Source: Tubiluchus corallicola (taxonomy: Eukaryota; Priapulida; Priapulimorpha; Priapulimorphida; Tubiluchidae). From it: a stretch of DNA of 64,000 nucleotides. The notes below the pieces were generated by a model. It saw nothing but the letters and a program-made list of their open reading frames with translations, ran no database searches and was not told where the DNA came from. This document shows positions 12,401 through 27,400 of this stretch, piece after piece (the first letter of the stretch is position 1; each line of letters starts with the position of its first letter). The position numbers were made by a program, and so were the translations under genes. The stretch covers positions 1-64,000 of the forward strand of contig JAQGDQ010000373.1 in NCBI GenBank assembly GCA_030141605.1. Direction: 5' to 3'.

Positions 12401-15400
12401 ACCGAAACCTTCGGATGCGCCACCGCTTAGGCTGGATCTTAAGCCCTTCAGAGAAATGCTTGTTCCCATTTACATTGACTACGTGAACGGCACCGTCTTG
12501 GGGAGGGCGGCGACGGATCACATCGTTCAGCAATACGAGGCTCGTTTCGCTAACACCGGAGCGAAGGTTTTTAAGATCGAGGACGAATTCAAAGATGGCA
12601 ACTTGGATGATTACATCATCAAAAAGACGGAAGACGACATGCGCAGTTTCAGAAAGGCTTGCATCATGGGAGTGCATTTCAGCGCACAAGCCGACAGCTG
12701 TACGATAACTACTTATTTTAATAATCAGCCATTTCACGCAACGGCGACGGCTTTAGCGGCCGTCGATGACACATTGCTGAAGTATTACGTAAACAGCTCT
12801 TACAGTATTGAAACGACCAACCATCCACTGCCGAGGACATTTGACGAAAAGTTGACCGACTCGCACAAGTATGATTTCAGAGGGTTCGGCGTTTCCTTCA
12901 ATCTCATGTTTGGGATGGCGTTTCTGTCCAGCAGCTTCGTCTTGTTTTTGACCAAAGAACGAGCCACGAAAGCGAAACACGTTCAAATAGTAAGTTTCTG
13001 TTTTTGAAAGTTTCTTATTTGCTTAAAACACAAGAAAACCCTCCACTTACATAAAGTTTAAAATTCGTCTCAAAATTTTATACCACTTACATACTACTAC
13101 CCTTTTGCATGCAATGCTTGCATCGGCCGTAACGCTGTATAAAACTTGTAAATTTAAACTTGTGCGATGACCGTTAGATGCAGCTATTTTGATGGTAGGT
13201 CATTTGAAACTATCTAAACTTGTTTCAAATGACCTTCCATCAAAATACCTACCATCACGTTGAGTGAACTTTGAAAAAATAATCAGAGCATTCGTAGCAT
13301 ACACATTACTGATTAAGTAAAATTTTAAATTACAGTGTCTTGTCAATAAGATTGAAAATACATTTTTGGCTAGTGGGTGGCGCACCCTGGAATGTGAGTT
13401 AACAACATTTTACCAATTGCCAATATAATTAATAATATAATTATTAATTACGTAAAGTAATATAATTTCTTAAGGCGATTTTTTTGAAACCTACTTCAGG
13501 TACCCCTTTTCTTGTCCTTTAACTCACAACATGTTCGATTATTTACTTTTAAAGTACAAGGAAACACTCTTTATAAACGAAGCTTAAAAAATTTGTCCTG
13601 AAATTTTGTATCTTATTGCGCACAGCACAGAGCTTGCGTTAGCAGTAGTAACACTGTATAAAACTTTTAATTTAAACTCCCGCAACAACCGTTAAGTGTA
13701 ACCATTTTGACAGTAACTGATTACAAAGAAAGCCGGTCTCAGCCAAAACGAGTTGAGAACTTGTGGCTCCACCGTCAGTCACAATGATATACTAAAAATT
13801 TAAAGCCATTGTGATTGTTTTAATGTTTCATTACATGATAATTACTGACATACTGTTTGTGCATAGGCCTTCTGGAAATGCAGATTTCTCGCTTTTTCAT
13901 CTGAGAAATCCTTCAATATCTTTTCAAAGTAAATGGTTTTTGTAATGCCGTTTTTCTACAGACGTTAGTGTTTCTTGTGAAACTGTTGACTGCAGGTATT
14001 TTTTAATCTGTATTGAGGGTTTGATTAACATCCACAAATAAGTACAATTAAAATCCAATGACGATCTAACTCAAATCATAGAATTCTCCAATTACCAGTT
14101 TTTTAAAGTAAATGATGATGAAAGAAAGAAATTACGCAAACAAACAAAGAATCAGCAGCAAACATTGAAACGTAGATATACAACGTCAGACGGTAACAAG
14201 AAGCTTCCTGGACACTCATTAATTCTTCGATTCATAGCATTCTTGACTCGAGCATGTGCCCCGTTCGTGCACACTGGACACTCATTAATTCTTCGATTCA
14301 CACCATTCTCGGCTCGAGCGTCTGCCCCATTCATGCACACTGGACACTCATTAATTCATCGATTCATCGATGCATCATATTACCACATACAAATGAAGAA
14401 AGATGTGTGTAAAATTTTCGTCTTGAAAACACAGACATAGGGTTTTATGATCTCGCAGTTTTTTTGGTAATATTTTACTTAGTTATTTTTGGCTGTTAAA
14501 TCATTTGAAAACCGTTTTCAATTGCACATTACAAAAACCGGGTAGCGAATATTTGCGGATATCAAATTTTTATAACTACTGGATCATATCAAATACGAAT
14601 ACCTGCAAAATCTGGCGAATATCACCACTTTCGGATACGAATCGGATATCCGGAGCAACACTACTTAATACCAGCCCTGTTTGTAAGCAAGAGGTCTTAG
14701 GTTCAAATCCGGACGATGTGCTGACCTTTTCACATTTACTTCTTTCAGACAAATTTGGTTTCAAAGTTCAACAATTATCGGTTAGTTTCCTGTAATTGTG
14801 CCAAGTGCGAGTGAAGCCAGTTTTATTAAAATCAAGCTTGATTAATTTAAGTGTGTAAATTTTTCAAGTAGTTGATGCTGGTTGCGTGCCGTGCATTTGG
14901 TGGGGCCCAGTGCAGTCCGCACATCCCGCACACACCGTGCTGTGCCGCTGTTTATGTTATATGGAAACTGTAGCTGTTAGGAAAGCTTTTCTTACAAAAT
15001 TATAGCTAATTGCCCAGTAATTACGAGACGAATTTTATTCTTTTCACAATTTTTGATGTGGTTGTTTCACATAATGCAAGCTTGCAAACCAAAACCGTCC
15101 ATAAGTTGGCATAGTTAAAACTTTGTTATGATACTTCAAAGTAGAATTAACCAAAAATTTGGTCAAATGTCAATTTATCATTTTTTATAAAAACCAACGC
15201 TAAATATTGAACTATTATATTCTAGCATCAAATTACCTAGAAAGTGTTCAGAAAACACTAAAAATTAATTTTTCCAACTCCTTACCCAGTTTTCTGTCTA
15301 GAAATTAGTACTGCAATTGTAAAAAACTCCTATTTTCAAACTGCAATTTTAGCTGCTGGAAGCAGTCATTTTGCTTCGGGGTTTTGTGTTGCCGAGCCCC

Positions 15401-18400
15401 GATCTGAATCAGGAATCAGCCATCTACTGGATTAAACATGACATCAATGTAGTCTTGCAAAGTCTGTAGCAACCGACATGTGTACGGTTGCCAGGTTAAG
15501 TTTTGTAGACGTGACAAAAAACAGTGGCTAATTTTAACAGTGATGTTCTCAAGATTATGTTTTTCAGTGGAAAGGCTCCACCTTAACCACAATGTGGATT
15601 ATCTCAGTTTAAAATAACATAGAACAATGAGCTTGGTATCAAAACGATTCCCCTGGAAATGGAATTCAGGATTTGTGAATTACAGGAAAAGCTTAATGCC
15701 GACTTGTGGACGATTTTGCTGTGCAAGCATACAATTTATAAAGGCCAAAAGTACAGCACATATTTTTGTTTATCTAATGGTTACTGTTCTTTTAATAATT
15801 TTATTTTTCTTAGATCAGCGGTGTCTTTTCCTTGAACTTTTGGCTCTCCACATTTGCCTGGGATTTCATCAACTACCTCTTCCCGTTCGCGTTCATACTC
15901 CTCATATTTCAATCCTTCAGTGTTCCTGCATACACCGGAGGCAGTCGCCTTGGTTACGTTGCTTTATTGTTGCTAGGTTACCAGTGGTCAATGCTGCCGT
16001 GGGCATACGTGTGGTCTTTTGTTTTTGACGTACCTTCGTCGGCTTTTGCAGTTTTGACGATATTTAACATTATTTCAGGTAAGTATGGTTTAATACGCCT
16101 AGGTAATTGAAGGAAATTGATTAGATTTATGCATTGCAATATTATTCATATTATGGTGGTGTATGTCTTGTGTTGTGTCTATTATATTCATGTATAATGT
16201 CAGAATGTAAAAAGCGCTGTTTTATTCTATCTACAAGAAAACGCATTGATCACAAATTGTAACATGTTTCGCTTAGAAGAAGAACTCATATCACTATTCC
16301 ACTTACACGACGACAAAGGTTATTTACAAAAGTTGTAAAATGTCTAAGTATTCTACTTAGACGACAAAGGTTATTTACAAAAGTTGTAAAATGTCTACAA
16401 AAGTTGTAAAATGTCTAACTATTCTACTTAGACGACAAAGGTTATTTACAAAAGTTGTAAAATGTCTAAGTATTCTTCTTAGATGACAAAAGTTATTTAC
16501 AAAAGTTGTAAAATGTCTAACTATCCTACTTAGACGACAAAGGCTATTTACAAAAGTTGTAAAATGTCTAAGTATTCTACTTAGACCACAAGGGTTCTTT
16601 ACAAAAGTTGTAAAATGTCTAAGTATTCTACTTAGATGACAAAGGTTATTTACAAAAGTTGTAAAATGTCTAAGTATTCTACTTAGACGACAAAGGTTAT
16701 TTACAAAAATTGTAAAATGTCTAAGTATTCTACTTAGACGACAAAGGCTATTTACAAAAGTTGTAAAATGTCCAAGTATTCTACTTAGACGACAAAAGTT
16801 ATTTACAAAAGCTGTAAAATATTTAAATATTCTACATAGATGAAGAATTGTTGGTTTTACAAAAGTTGTAAAACATCTAAATATTCTACTTAGACTAATG
16901 TTGAAAAAGATGTTAGAGATGTTACTAGATGTTAGAGAGATGTTGAAAAACTGTTGATTACAATAGTTGTGAAATGTATAAATATTCTACTTAAATGAAG
17001 AAACTGGTTACAATGTGTAAAATGTTTAAATATTTTATTTACATGAAGTAAAATTAGTTCCTAATTAAGAAATTTAGCAGTAAGCTGCAAATTGTAACTT
17101 GTTTCATGCTTTTCTAAAGATTTACAAAAAACACTAATTTGGAATTGTAAAATTGCCATAATGGTTACGAGTTGTAAAAATGTTTCATTATTCTACTTAT
17201 GAGAAGAAACAGTGGTTACGAGTTGTAAAAATGTTTCATTATTCTACTTACAAGAAGAAACAGTGGTTGTGAGTTGTAAAAATGTTTCATTATTCTACTT
17301 ACAAGAAGAAACAGTGGTTGTGAGTTGTAAAAATGTTTCACTATTTTACTTATGAGAAGAAACAGTGGTTACGAGTTGTAAAAATGTTTCATTATTCTAC
17401 TTACAAGAAGAAACAGTGGTTGTGAGTTGTAAAAATGTTTCATTATTCTACTTACGAGAAGAAACAGTGGTTACGAGTTGTAAAAATGTTTCATTATTCT
17501 ACTTACAAGAAGAAACAGTGGTTACGAGTTGTAAAAGTGTTTCATTATTCTACTTACGAGAAGAAACAGTGGTTACGAGTTGTAAAAGTGTTTCATTATT
17601 CTACTTACGAGAAGAAACAGTGGTTACGAATTGTAAAAATGTTTCATTATTCTACTTACAAGAAGAAACAGTGGTTACGAGTTGTAAAAGTGTTTCATTA
17701 TTCTACTTACGAGAAGAAACAGTGGTTACGAGTTGTAAAAATGTTTTATTATTTTACCTGCAAGAAGAAGCAGTGGTTGTGAGTTGTAAAAATGTTTCAT
17801 TATTCTACTTATGAAAAGAAACGGTGGCTACGAGTTGTAAAAATGTTTCATTATTTTACCTGCAAGAAGAAACAGTGGTTGTGATTTATAAAATTTTTTT
17901 TTTTGACACAGGCATTGTGACTCTGATCTGGATCGGAGTTCTTACCCACCCTCAGTTGGCCCAAGAATATCCTGAGCTGAATCTAGACGAAATTGCTGAC
18001 TTGCATGAAGCCATTTTCACTGTGTTTCTGCCAAACTTTTGTCTGGGCCGGGGCATGCAGTTGTTGCACGATAATTACCAGCTAAATAAAATCTGTGGAC
18101 AAGAATCGGTGAAGCGCTTGTGCGAGAAAACGAACGTATCAATGGCTTGCTGTCCAGGTGTGATGGTAGATAATGATTTATTGATTTTATGCTCGTAGAA
18201 AATGATTTATGTGCTTGGATAGCAAAATCATCCGTAAGTCGGCAAAGTTTTTCTAGTTATTCACATATCCTTAATCTCCATTTCATGAGGATCATTTTGA
18301 TACCAAGTTCATCACTCTGCGTCATTTCTAAGCTGAGATAATCCACGTTGATTGAAGTTGAGGTGCAGGCTGCACACTGAAAAACTTAACCTTGAGAAAA

Positions 18401-21400
18401 TCACAGCTAAAGTCAGCCATTGTTTTTTGTCCCATTTCTACAAAACACTTAGCAACTGTACGAAAGAACAAATTGAACAAACAGTAGATGGTTCTTCCTG
18501 ACAAAGATTTGGGCTTGTAAACAGAAAAAACCCCTAAGCAAAATTACTGCTTCCACGAGCTACAATCAGAGTTTGAAAATAGGAGTTCTTTACAATTGTA
18601 GTACTAATTTCTAGGGTTGTAGGATTGTAGTTTCTAGGATATGGGGTTGTAAAATTAGATTTTTAGTATTTTTTTAACCTTTCCTTGATAATTTGATGCT
18701 AGAAGGTAAAAGTCCTGTATATTTAGCGTTTGTTTTGATAAAATAATTAAAAATTGACATGTGTCCAAATTTTATGTGCATTCTACTTTAGGCATCCTAA
18801 CGTAGTTTTAGCTATACAGACTTATGGACAGTTTTGTTTGCAAGCACGCGTTTATTGATTTTTAAATTGCTTGACTGACGTATCCTCAATATTTTTTGTT
18901 CTTTCTTCAGGTCGATGCGGAAACGAGTGCGCCGAATATACCGACAATTATCTGGCATTCGAGAAACCGGGACTGGGAAGGATCCTCGTCTTTCTCGCCC
19001 TGCAAGGGATTATTCACTTCCTTCTTGTGTTTCTTGCTGAAACGCGACCTCTCAGGCGACTGTACTATGCGTACAAGTCTAAAGACATTCAGATACTCCT
19101 GCCGGTATTCAGATTTCCCTTTTTTTGTTGTTTTTTACGTTTTTTCCTGTTCGCTTTATTTTGTTTTCTACCTTCTATTCTTGTTTCTCTCTTCTAAACA
19201 TGACCTGTGCTTGTACAAGCTTTAGAATAAATGGCATATTTATCACCCGTAATACGTACCTTGCAAACCAAAACCGTCATCAAGTCGGCATAGTTAAAAC
19301 TAACTTATGATGCTTCAAAGTAGAATGAATCAAAAATTTGATCAAATGGCAAATTTTTGTTTTTATAAACACAAATGCTAGACATTTTTTACTTTTATAT
19401 TCTAGCATCAAATTATCAAGAAAGGGTTTGAAAATACTAAAAAAATCTAATTTTATAAACCCGTACCCACTTTTCTGGCTACAAACTTGTATTGCAACTG
19501 TAAAAAATCGTGTATTTTCAAACTCCAATTGTAGCTCGTAGCAGTAGTCATTTTGCTTCGGGTTTTTTCTGTTGTCAAGCCCAGATCTTCGTCAAGAAGA
19601 GCCACCTGCCGGATTTAAACATAACTTCAACGCGTTCTTGCAAAGTCCATAGTAACCAACATTTATGTGGTTGCTAAGTGTTTTGTAGAAACGTGGCAAA
19701 AACAATGAACAGTAACTTTAACTGAATCGGAAGTGGTGCTGACAGGCCACTGGCTAGCAGAATCCAGTTTCTTGCTGGATTAACTGCTGTGTTTACCAGT
19801 CTTAAGGGGAGATTTCTTTTATTTTAGCGTTCTGTCCACCCAATGTCTACAATGATGAGAAACTTTGACAGCGATTTTCTCAAGATTATTATTTCAGTGT
19901 GAGGTTGGAAATAATATAGAGTGATGAGCTTAATATAAAAATGATCCCCATGAAATTGAGATTCACGATATGTGAATAACTAGAAAAAGTTACTTGCCGA
20001 CTTATGAACGAGTTTGCTATGCAAGCACACATATTTCTAATCTTAACCCTTTCATACCCATTGTATCCCGTGGGATATGAGAATATTTTCTGCCTTTAAA
20101 ATTAATAAAATTTTAAAACTGACAGTTATTTGATCTGTTAATAGTTATTTTGATTTAAGCCAATAACAATACACTAAAAATAGTGATAAAATGGCAAAGT
20201 AGTAAATCTACATAGCATAAAAAACTGCGCAAGGTACAGTACTTTAGAGACCACTTTGTACAGATCAGCATAGCATGCATACTAAATGTCTTAAATACTT
20301 TAAAAAATTATCAGCAGTTGCAAAATGAAGCACATTTTATGCTTCCATTGAATCCCAATGTATCCCGTGGGATACAGGCTATATTTAGCACGCGGGCACA
20401 GGTAAAAAAAATAATTATTATGTGTAAACAAGATGGACATACTGAACAAAAGTACCAAATAAAAACTTTTTCTTATTAAAAAAATAATTTGGGACTGAAA
20501 GGGTTAAATACTATGATTTTAACATCCGGATGCATTTACTTATGAATTTTACTGGCTCAATGAAGATGAAAGCCGCTTACCTGGTTTTTCTCGCGAAAAA
20601 ATTTGTCAAATCTTGTTCATACTGCAACTGACTAATGTAAATATTCTCGTAAATTATTACCCGCAAGTATTTATGAATTGCATTGTTGTTACACGTAAGA
20701 TATGCAAATAAAATTGTATTCGTATACATCGCTTAATAAATGCGCCTTGGTGTGAAGCTAAGTGGATTTGTCAAGTGGCTGGATTTGTAAACCGAACAGC
20801 GGATTTTACTAGGTTAAAGTATGCGAATGATGTAACCCTGCTGGCACCGCCCGCGACCTGCCTTAAATCGATGCTCCGTATATGGATCCAGTATGCTGAC
20901 CGGCATGACATGATTCTCAACTCCAGTAAAACAAAGTTTATTAAAACATTTTATTAATTAACAGCCAGACCTTAATTAACTTACCTAGAATTATAGCTAA
21001 TGGTACAGCATTAAATTGGACCATATATAATGGCTACAATAAGCAGCTGGATTTATTTTCCATGGATTTATTAAGCGAATTCTACTGCGTATATAATAGA
21101 CATTAATCAGTAATCCTTCTAACTCCTTTGTATTTCATTTCTTTTCTCTGTCTTTGTCTATTACTTTATCGTAACTATTCCCTGTTTTTCTATAATTCTC
21201 TCTCTTGTAAATTTTTTTCACTTTTCATGGTGGTCTTACAAGCTTTGCTTCTTGACCACCATGCAGCATCTATTTCTTGTTGATAAACTATTATGTAGTT
21301 TAGTAACTATGTTAATGTACTTCTGTTAAATTTTTGTAATTGTATTTGGAATTTTTTTTCCTAACTATACCACGCTATCGTATGCTAATGTGGTTCTGTT

Positions 21401-24400
21401 ACAATTATTTTAACTATATTTCGTTTTCCTAGTTATAGCGCCATAATAGTTATAAAGATAATAATGCAAATTGTAATGTAAAAATAAATGGTGAATTGAT
21501 AATAAATTACAAACTACAAATTACAAATCAGAATATTTAAAAGACTGTGATCATAATGTTTTCGTTGTTCAAACGTATGAATCTGTTGCAGAGTTCTATC
21601 AGGACGTCAGCTGACCTCACGTCTGCAAGGTCGAGTTTTGATTACGATCACTTGGAAAGGCTTAGGAAAACAGATGCACAAAAACGAAAACTGTCGTCTC
21701 TCTCCGACGTCATGGATGCGTCCGGGAAAACGTCTTTAGCTACCATGGCAACGTCATCGAGAGAACGTGCTTCAATAAACCAACAGCAACAAAACGATGC
21801 TGGTAAGCCGGACATAAAGCTAGCCAAATATAGAAAAGATAGTTCAGCTTCGAAAGTGTTTAATTTGGCTACAGATTTTACTGTTTTATCACATTTTAAC
21901 ATTTTGCTTGCAAGTTCATGTTCTAACCAGTGAACTTACACATGCTGCACACTTGTAGTCACAATCTGTACACGGAAATTATTCTCACCTTGGTGTAGTT
22001 TGCATTTATATAATCAGAGCCAGAAACTGTTGGGTCGGCCTTAAGCTTCATCCTACTGTGTTCAACTGAAAAAGACACATAAACTGTTCATAAGTTACAA
22101 TTATTATACATTTATGCTGCTGGATTTAACTGGTTGGGTGACCATTTCCAACCACAAAGAGAATCAAATTTGTAAATTTGAAACATTAAAGGAAGACCGG
22201 ACAATTGTTTAGACTCATTTTAATTTACTGTCCAAAATATACATTTTCTTGCCTACAAAAGTTAACAATTGTTTCTTTTATTTTAATAATTAGCTTAGAA
22301 AGTTAATTAACGGCAACCGAACACAGCTATTGTTTACGTCAGAAACTAACCTCAGTTTATGCAATGGTACGCGTCTTCCCTTGCGCGTCAAGCACATTTG
22401 CATAAATTTTACAGTACTGCTTAAACATATGATGTCACGAAAACGGGCTCTACATCATGTGACTTCATGAAACGAACACAGCAGTTCATGATCCTGGTTA
22501 TCACGGTACCGCCTTCTATTTATCGGCCACACGAATGTGACAAAAAGGCACCGTTGCCAATCTTAGTAGATTCAGTAAGCCACGCGTAGCTTTGAAAGTT
22601 TAACAAAATCTGAGTATCCGAGATAATTATTATTTAATCTAAGCTTTGATTTAAAATGAGCTTTTGTAGTTTTCATTATTTTAAATCAAAGCTTACATTA
22701 AATAATAATTACCTTGGATACTGAAATTTCGTTAAACTTTAAAAGCTACGCGCGGCTCAGTGAATCTACTAAGACGTAGGTTCTTCTCAAAAGGGAATAT
22801 CTATTTACAAAACACGTGTTACTGATTAAGGAAGTATATTTTGAATGTTTTTCTTCTTCACAGAGGTCGCTGCAACTCCCACGTCCTCTTCTGATTGGTC
22901 CCAGTCAACGCCAGTGACAGCAGAGAACAAATATGGCAGAAAAAAATTTGATTGGTTCTGGTCGATGACACGTAAGGACAAATGTGGTAGAAAATCATCT
23001 GATTGGTCCGAGTCAGTACCAGGGGAGGACAAATATGGTAAAAAGTCATCTGATTGGTCCCAGTCAGTACCAGGGGAGGACAAATATGGTAAAAAGTCAT
23101 CTGATTGGTCCCAGTCAGTACCAGGGGAGGACAAATATGGTAAAAAGTCGTCTGATTTGTCTCGACCCGAAGATGGAGATGTTGTGGCCGAAAGGCAGAG
23201 AATCAGAAACACTCGACTCTCTCTCATTTCCAAGACGGACGTCTTGATTTTGCACGACTTGACCAAATGCTACGGGCCGCTCCTCGCTGTCGATGGGCTC
23301 AACCTCGGGGTTAAACAGGGCGAGTGCTTCGGTCTCCTAGGCATGAATGGTGCTGGTAAGAATGATACTAGTATTTCTAATGAAAACGTATCAACGCAAA
23401 GTAAGAAAAACACTTAATTTTGATAATACCATATTTGGCTGACCCTAACTAATGCGGATTGTGAAATATTAGTGACGTAATTTGATCATTTCCAAATAAG
23501 TTTTTTCATTGTTTTGACAAATTGTCATAGACTGTTTTATGCATGGCATGCAGAGTTCCCATAGTCCGGAAAGTCCTGGAAAATCCTTGAAAATACAGGC
23601 TATCCTGGAAGGGCATGGAAACGTCGGGGAAAAAGTTAATTTGGTAAAAGTGAGGGGAAATGATGAAAATGGGGCGAAAAGTCAGGGAAATTGAAAAGGG
23701 TTGCAAAAATAATCACCGTGAATTGATATTTTTCCAAACATATTTTTCAGCGATTCGTGTTCAAATAAAATTTTGCTGTGGCAGGCTCCCAGTTTCAATT
23801 TCTGTTACAAATTAATGATTGGATTAAGAAAGTTTATTTAATGTGATTAGTGCAATTTCGTTAGAACTACTGCAACTGTCTGTCACATTATATATCAGTA
23901 TGTGTGTGAATGTCCATACACAAAAATGTTTGAGTATGTATATTGGTAATGCAATTTCTGTTTATTTTGGTCATGGAAAATCAATATTTGGTCAGGGAAA
24001 AGTCGTGGACATTTATTTTAAACTTCTGTGGGAACCTTGACTGACAGTTTATGCTTGACACAGAGAAATTGTCACAAAATGTTGCAGATTATCTGCGCAG
24101 ACTTGCATGTGTTCTTGTTCGCATGTTGAATGAGTCTAAATGTGTCTTCATCGCAGGAAAGACGAGCACGTTCAAGATGTTGTCTGGAGATGAGTCAATT
24201 TCGTTTGGCGACGCTTTTGTCTTTGGCCGTAGTGTCAAGACCGATCTAAAATACGTACGTTTATTTTTTTTCTTTCCTAAATATAAGTTAATATTGGACT
24301 GACTTCGACCCAGGGGGTCGAACTCCAAGATGGCATGGCGGTCTTGATATTGCGCATCATGAAGTTCCATTTTATAATCGTTGTGTAACGGATACTTAAT

Positions 24401-27400
24401 GACAATTGTTAATGTTAATTACAAATGTTATGTTAATTAGCTAAATTAATATCTGTAAACAAGTACCTTATACCTGTTATAGTGTGTCATCTAACTCTCA
24501 TAAAACAAAATACACAAAAACTACACTGTACGGAGTTTATTATCAGCACTAATAAAAATAAGGAACCAAAATACACGAGCACAAAAAATAACTAACTAAT
24601 TCAGTAACAGCACTACACCCGAGGAGCACCTGTGTCAGAAATCCCAGGCTGTAGTGACCTCTACACGCTTTTATACTGGCATTCCAGGTCAGCTGGCTTC
24701 TCACACCACGTGTAGGCCCAAACAAGACGTTTGTACCTACAAGAAAGGGGTGAGTCGCTGCTGACGTGGAAGCAGGGCGTGTAGAGGGCACTACACCTGA
24801 CCCGACACAGGTGCCTCCGTAACAGTATATTATATATAATGAAAGATAAATTAAGTTAAATGAGTTGCAGCTTCAAATGACTTTTCATAAATTTGATTGT
24901 ACATGTTTTACGCAAAACATGTCAATGGTCTATTGCTACATGGTGAAAGATGGGAATTTGACACAATTTTAAACTATAGTTAAAAACAATTCACATATAA
25001 AATATTGAAAGTGAACATAATTGTTTTTGTAAGGATGAGTAATGTGAAAGAATTATTGCCGCAGAAGTTTAATGTCGCGTTTGTGATTACATGTCATTAC
25101 GTGCATTTCACCATTCGCTACTTAACCCTTTCACTACGTTGTTGCTTTTTAACTGGGCCACTTTGACTTTTGCACATTTGACAATAACTTCTTGTGGTGT
25201 GTTACTAAAACTGCATCTTGTAAATAAACAAATAGTTGCTCGTTATTGAGTACTAATATTAAATATTAGTTTTATATCTACACATGTACTCAGGTACGAG
25301 CACACATACATGCACTCACTCACACACACACATGTACACATGCTCACAAATGAGCCTGTACTTATATTTAGAAACCACTTTTCACAAAAGACACGATACT
25401 AATCCACAATATGCAATCATTTCCTAAGAATGCAGAACAATCAACTAAACATACGTTTCATCAACGAGATCTGCAAGTGATTTTGTGTGGGAACATACCA
25501 TACGGTACAGTACAATGTAATGCACCTGGCTTCAGATGCTGATTGGATGATTAGCATTACTTGTTGTGAAGCAACCCCAATACCACGGCTGTTAAACTTT
25601 ACTATAATGTTTTGCGTGACCGTAGCAGTGAAATAAACAGACCTAAGCGACTGCGCTTAGTGATGAGCTTGGGTGGCAGTCTACTGCCTTCTGTCCCTTG
25701 CATGAAAAACATAGGCGGCATGGTGCTGCCTTCCGTAGTGAAAGGGTTAATTTTGACACACTTGGTTTCAAGTATTTATGGCAGGACCAGACCCTAGCCA
25801 ATCATTTCAAAAATTAATTTTAGATAAACACTCAACTGTAAGTAATAGCTTAGCCATGTTTGAATACAAGGCTAAGTAGTATACATTACTTTACTAGGAA
25901 AAAACCTGATACAGTATTCCTTGCATACAAGCATCCACTTACCATTTAGGCTCAGCACTGCTTAACCTTCGTAGTCAAACAAACATCGTGCAGCCACATA
26001 AAGCGTGTTTTGTTTCACAGGCTCAGCAACACATTGGTTACTGTCCGCAGTTTGACGCGCTGATCGATCACATGACCGGGAGGGAAACGCTGTATATGTA
26101 CGCTCGACTGCGAGGCGTTCCAGAATCGCAACTCGCTGAAGTCGCACGTGAACTGATATGTGCATTGCTGCTGGAACCGCACGCCGATAAACTGGTGATA
26201 GGTTACAGGTAACAACGTATGCAAAGCCAGAGAAGCTCAAATGAGCTTTTTTGCAGTTTTGTAGTGCGCACGCGCAGTTACTGTAGGTCAAAGGTTAAAT
26301 GTACCATAGCAATGCATCTTAACTACAACAGCCACGTGAAGTGTGGGTAAAGCAAAGCTGTCTGCAACATCAGTTCAGTAACTTCGCTTGTTTTACGTAG
26401 ACTTTACTTAATTACACATTAGTCCGCTTGTAGAGTGATTTACTAGCAGGATCTTGCTTGCGAAAAAGAAAAATGAACTAGGTAGGGTTCCAGCTAGCTG
26501 TTAAAACTGTTACTATTACAGCAGCATGTGCTGCGGGGCATTGTAAAGTTTACACAAATGCGTTGTCCGGTACACTTAACGTTTGACCTTTTCCCATTGT
26601 CAATCACTGGAAGTGTGAAAAGGCTTAACGTTTTCCTTTTAACCTCTTCGGAGTAAACATTTTGTTTTAGCTTGCTGAAGGCGAGTTTTTATGAGCATCC
26701 TGTACGTGGAATGTCAACAGTGTTACTTTTTACTGCTGATTCTTTTTCATGGACACAATGTACAAGGTGAATCAAAAATCAAAATAGGCATTAATGTGTA
26801 AACAGTAATTCCATTTATGGGCAGATATCTTGTATAATGTGACTCAAAATTCATAGTGGGCCATAGTTAGTGGAGTTGTTGGTAGCAATTGTCTTTGTAG
26901 ATATCATGTGTAGGGCAAGTTGAAAGTTATTACATGGACTCAAGGTTCCCACAGTCAGGGAAAATCCTGAAAATCTTTGAAAGTACAGGCTATCCTGGAA
27001 AGTCGTGGAAAAGTCAGGGAAAAAGATAATTTGATAAAAAGTCAGGGAAAATGATGAAAATGGATGAAAAGTCGGTGAAATTAGAAAGGGTTGCAAAAAT
27101 AATCACGGTGAACCGATATTTTTCCAATCATATTTTTCAGAGATTCGTGTTCAAATGAAAATTTTCCTATGGCAGGCTCCCAGTTTCGATTTCTGTTCCA
27201 AAAATAATGATTGGCCGACACATTATATATTAGTATATGTGTGAATGTCCATACACAAAAATATATGACTACGTATACTGGTAATGGAATTTCTGCCTAT
27301 CTTGGTCAGGGAAAACTCAGGAAAATTCATTTTAAAATTCTGTGGGAACCTTGAAGGTGTAACCTATTGTTGGGATTTTTTACGGGTATCACAATTATCA

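Noticed and set aside
17365-17814. 149-residue repetitive ORF
   Set aside because: Produced by a 51-bp minisatellite whose period divides by three; it lies between two in-phase ABCA exons and two frames are open at once.
20047-20503. A third copy of the R3 family
   Set aside because: Only the terminal 8 bp match; the interior is different, so it is listed as a separate type.
22826-23266. 146-residue ORF on the minus strand opposite the linker exon
   Set aside because: Shadow of the coding 51-bp repeat; the plus strand carries the ABCA frame with correct splice sites.
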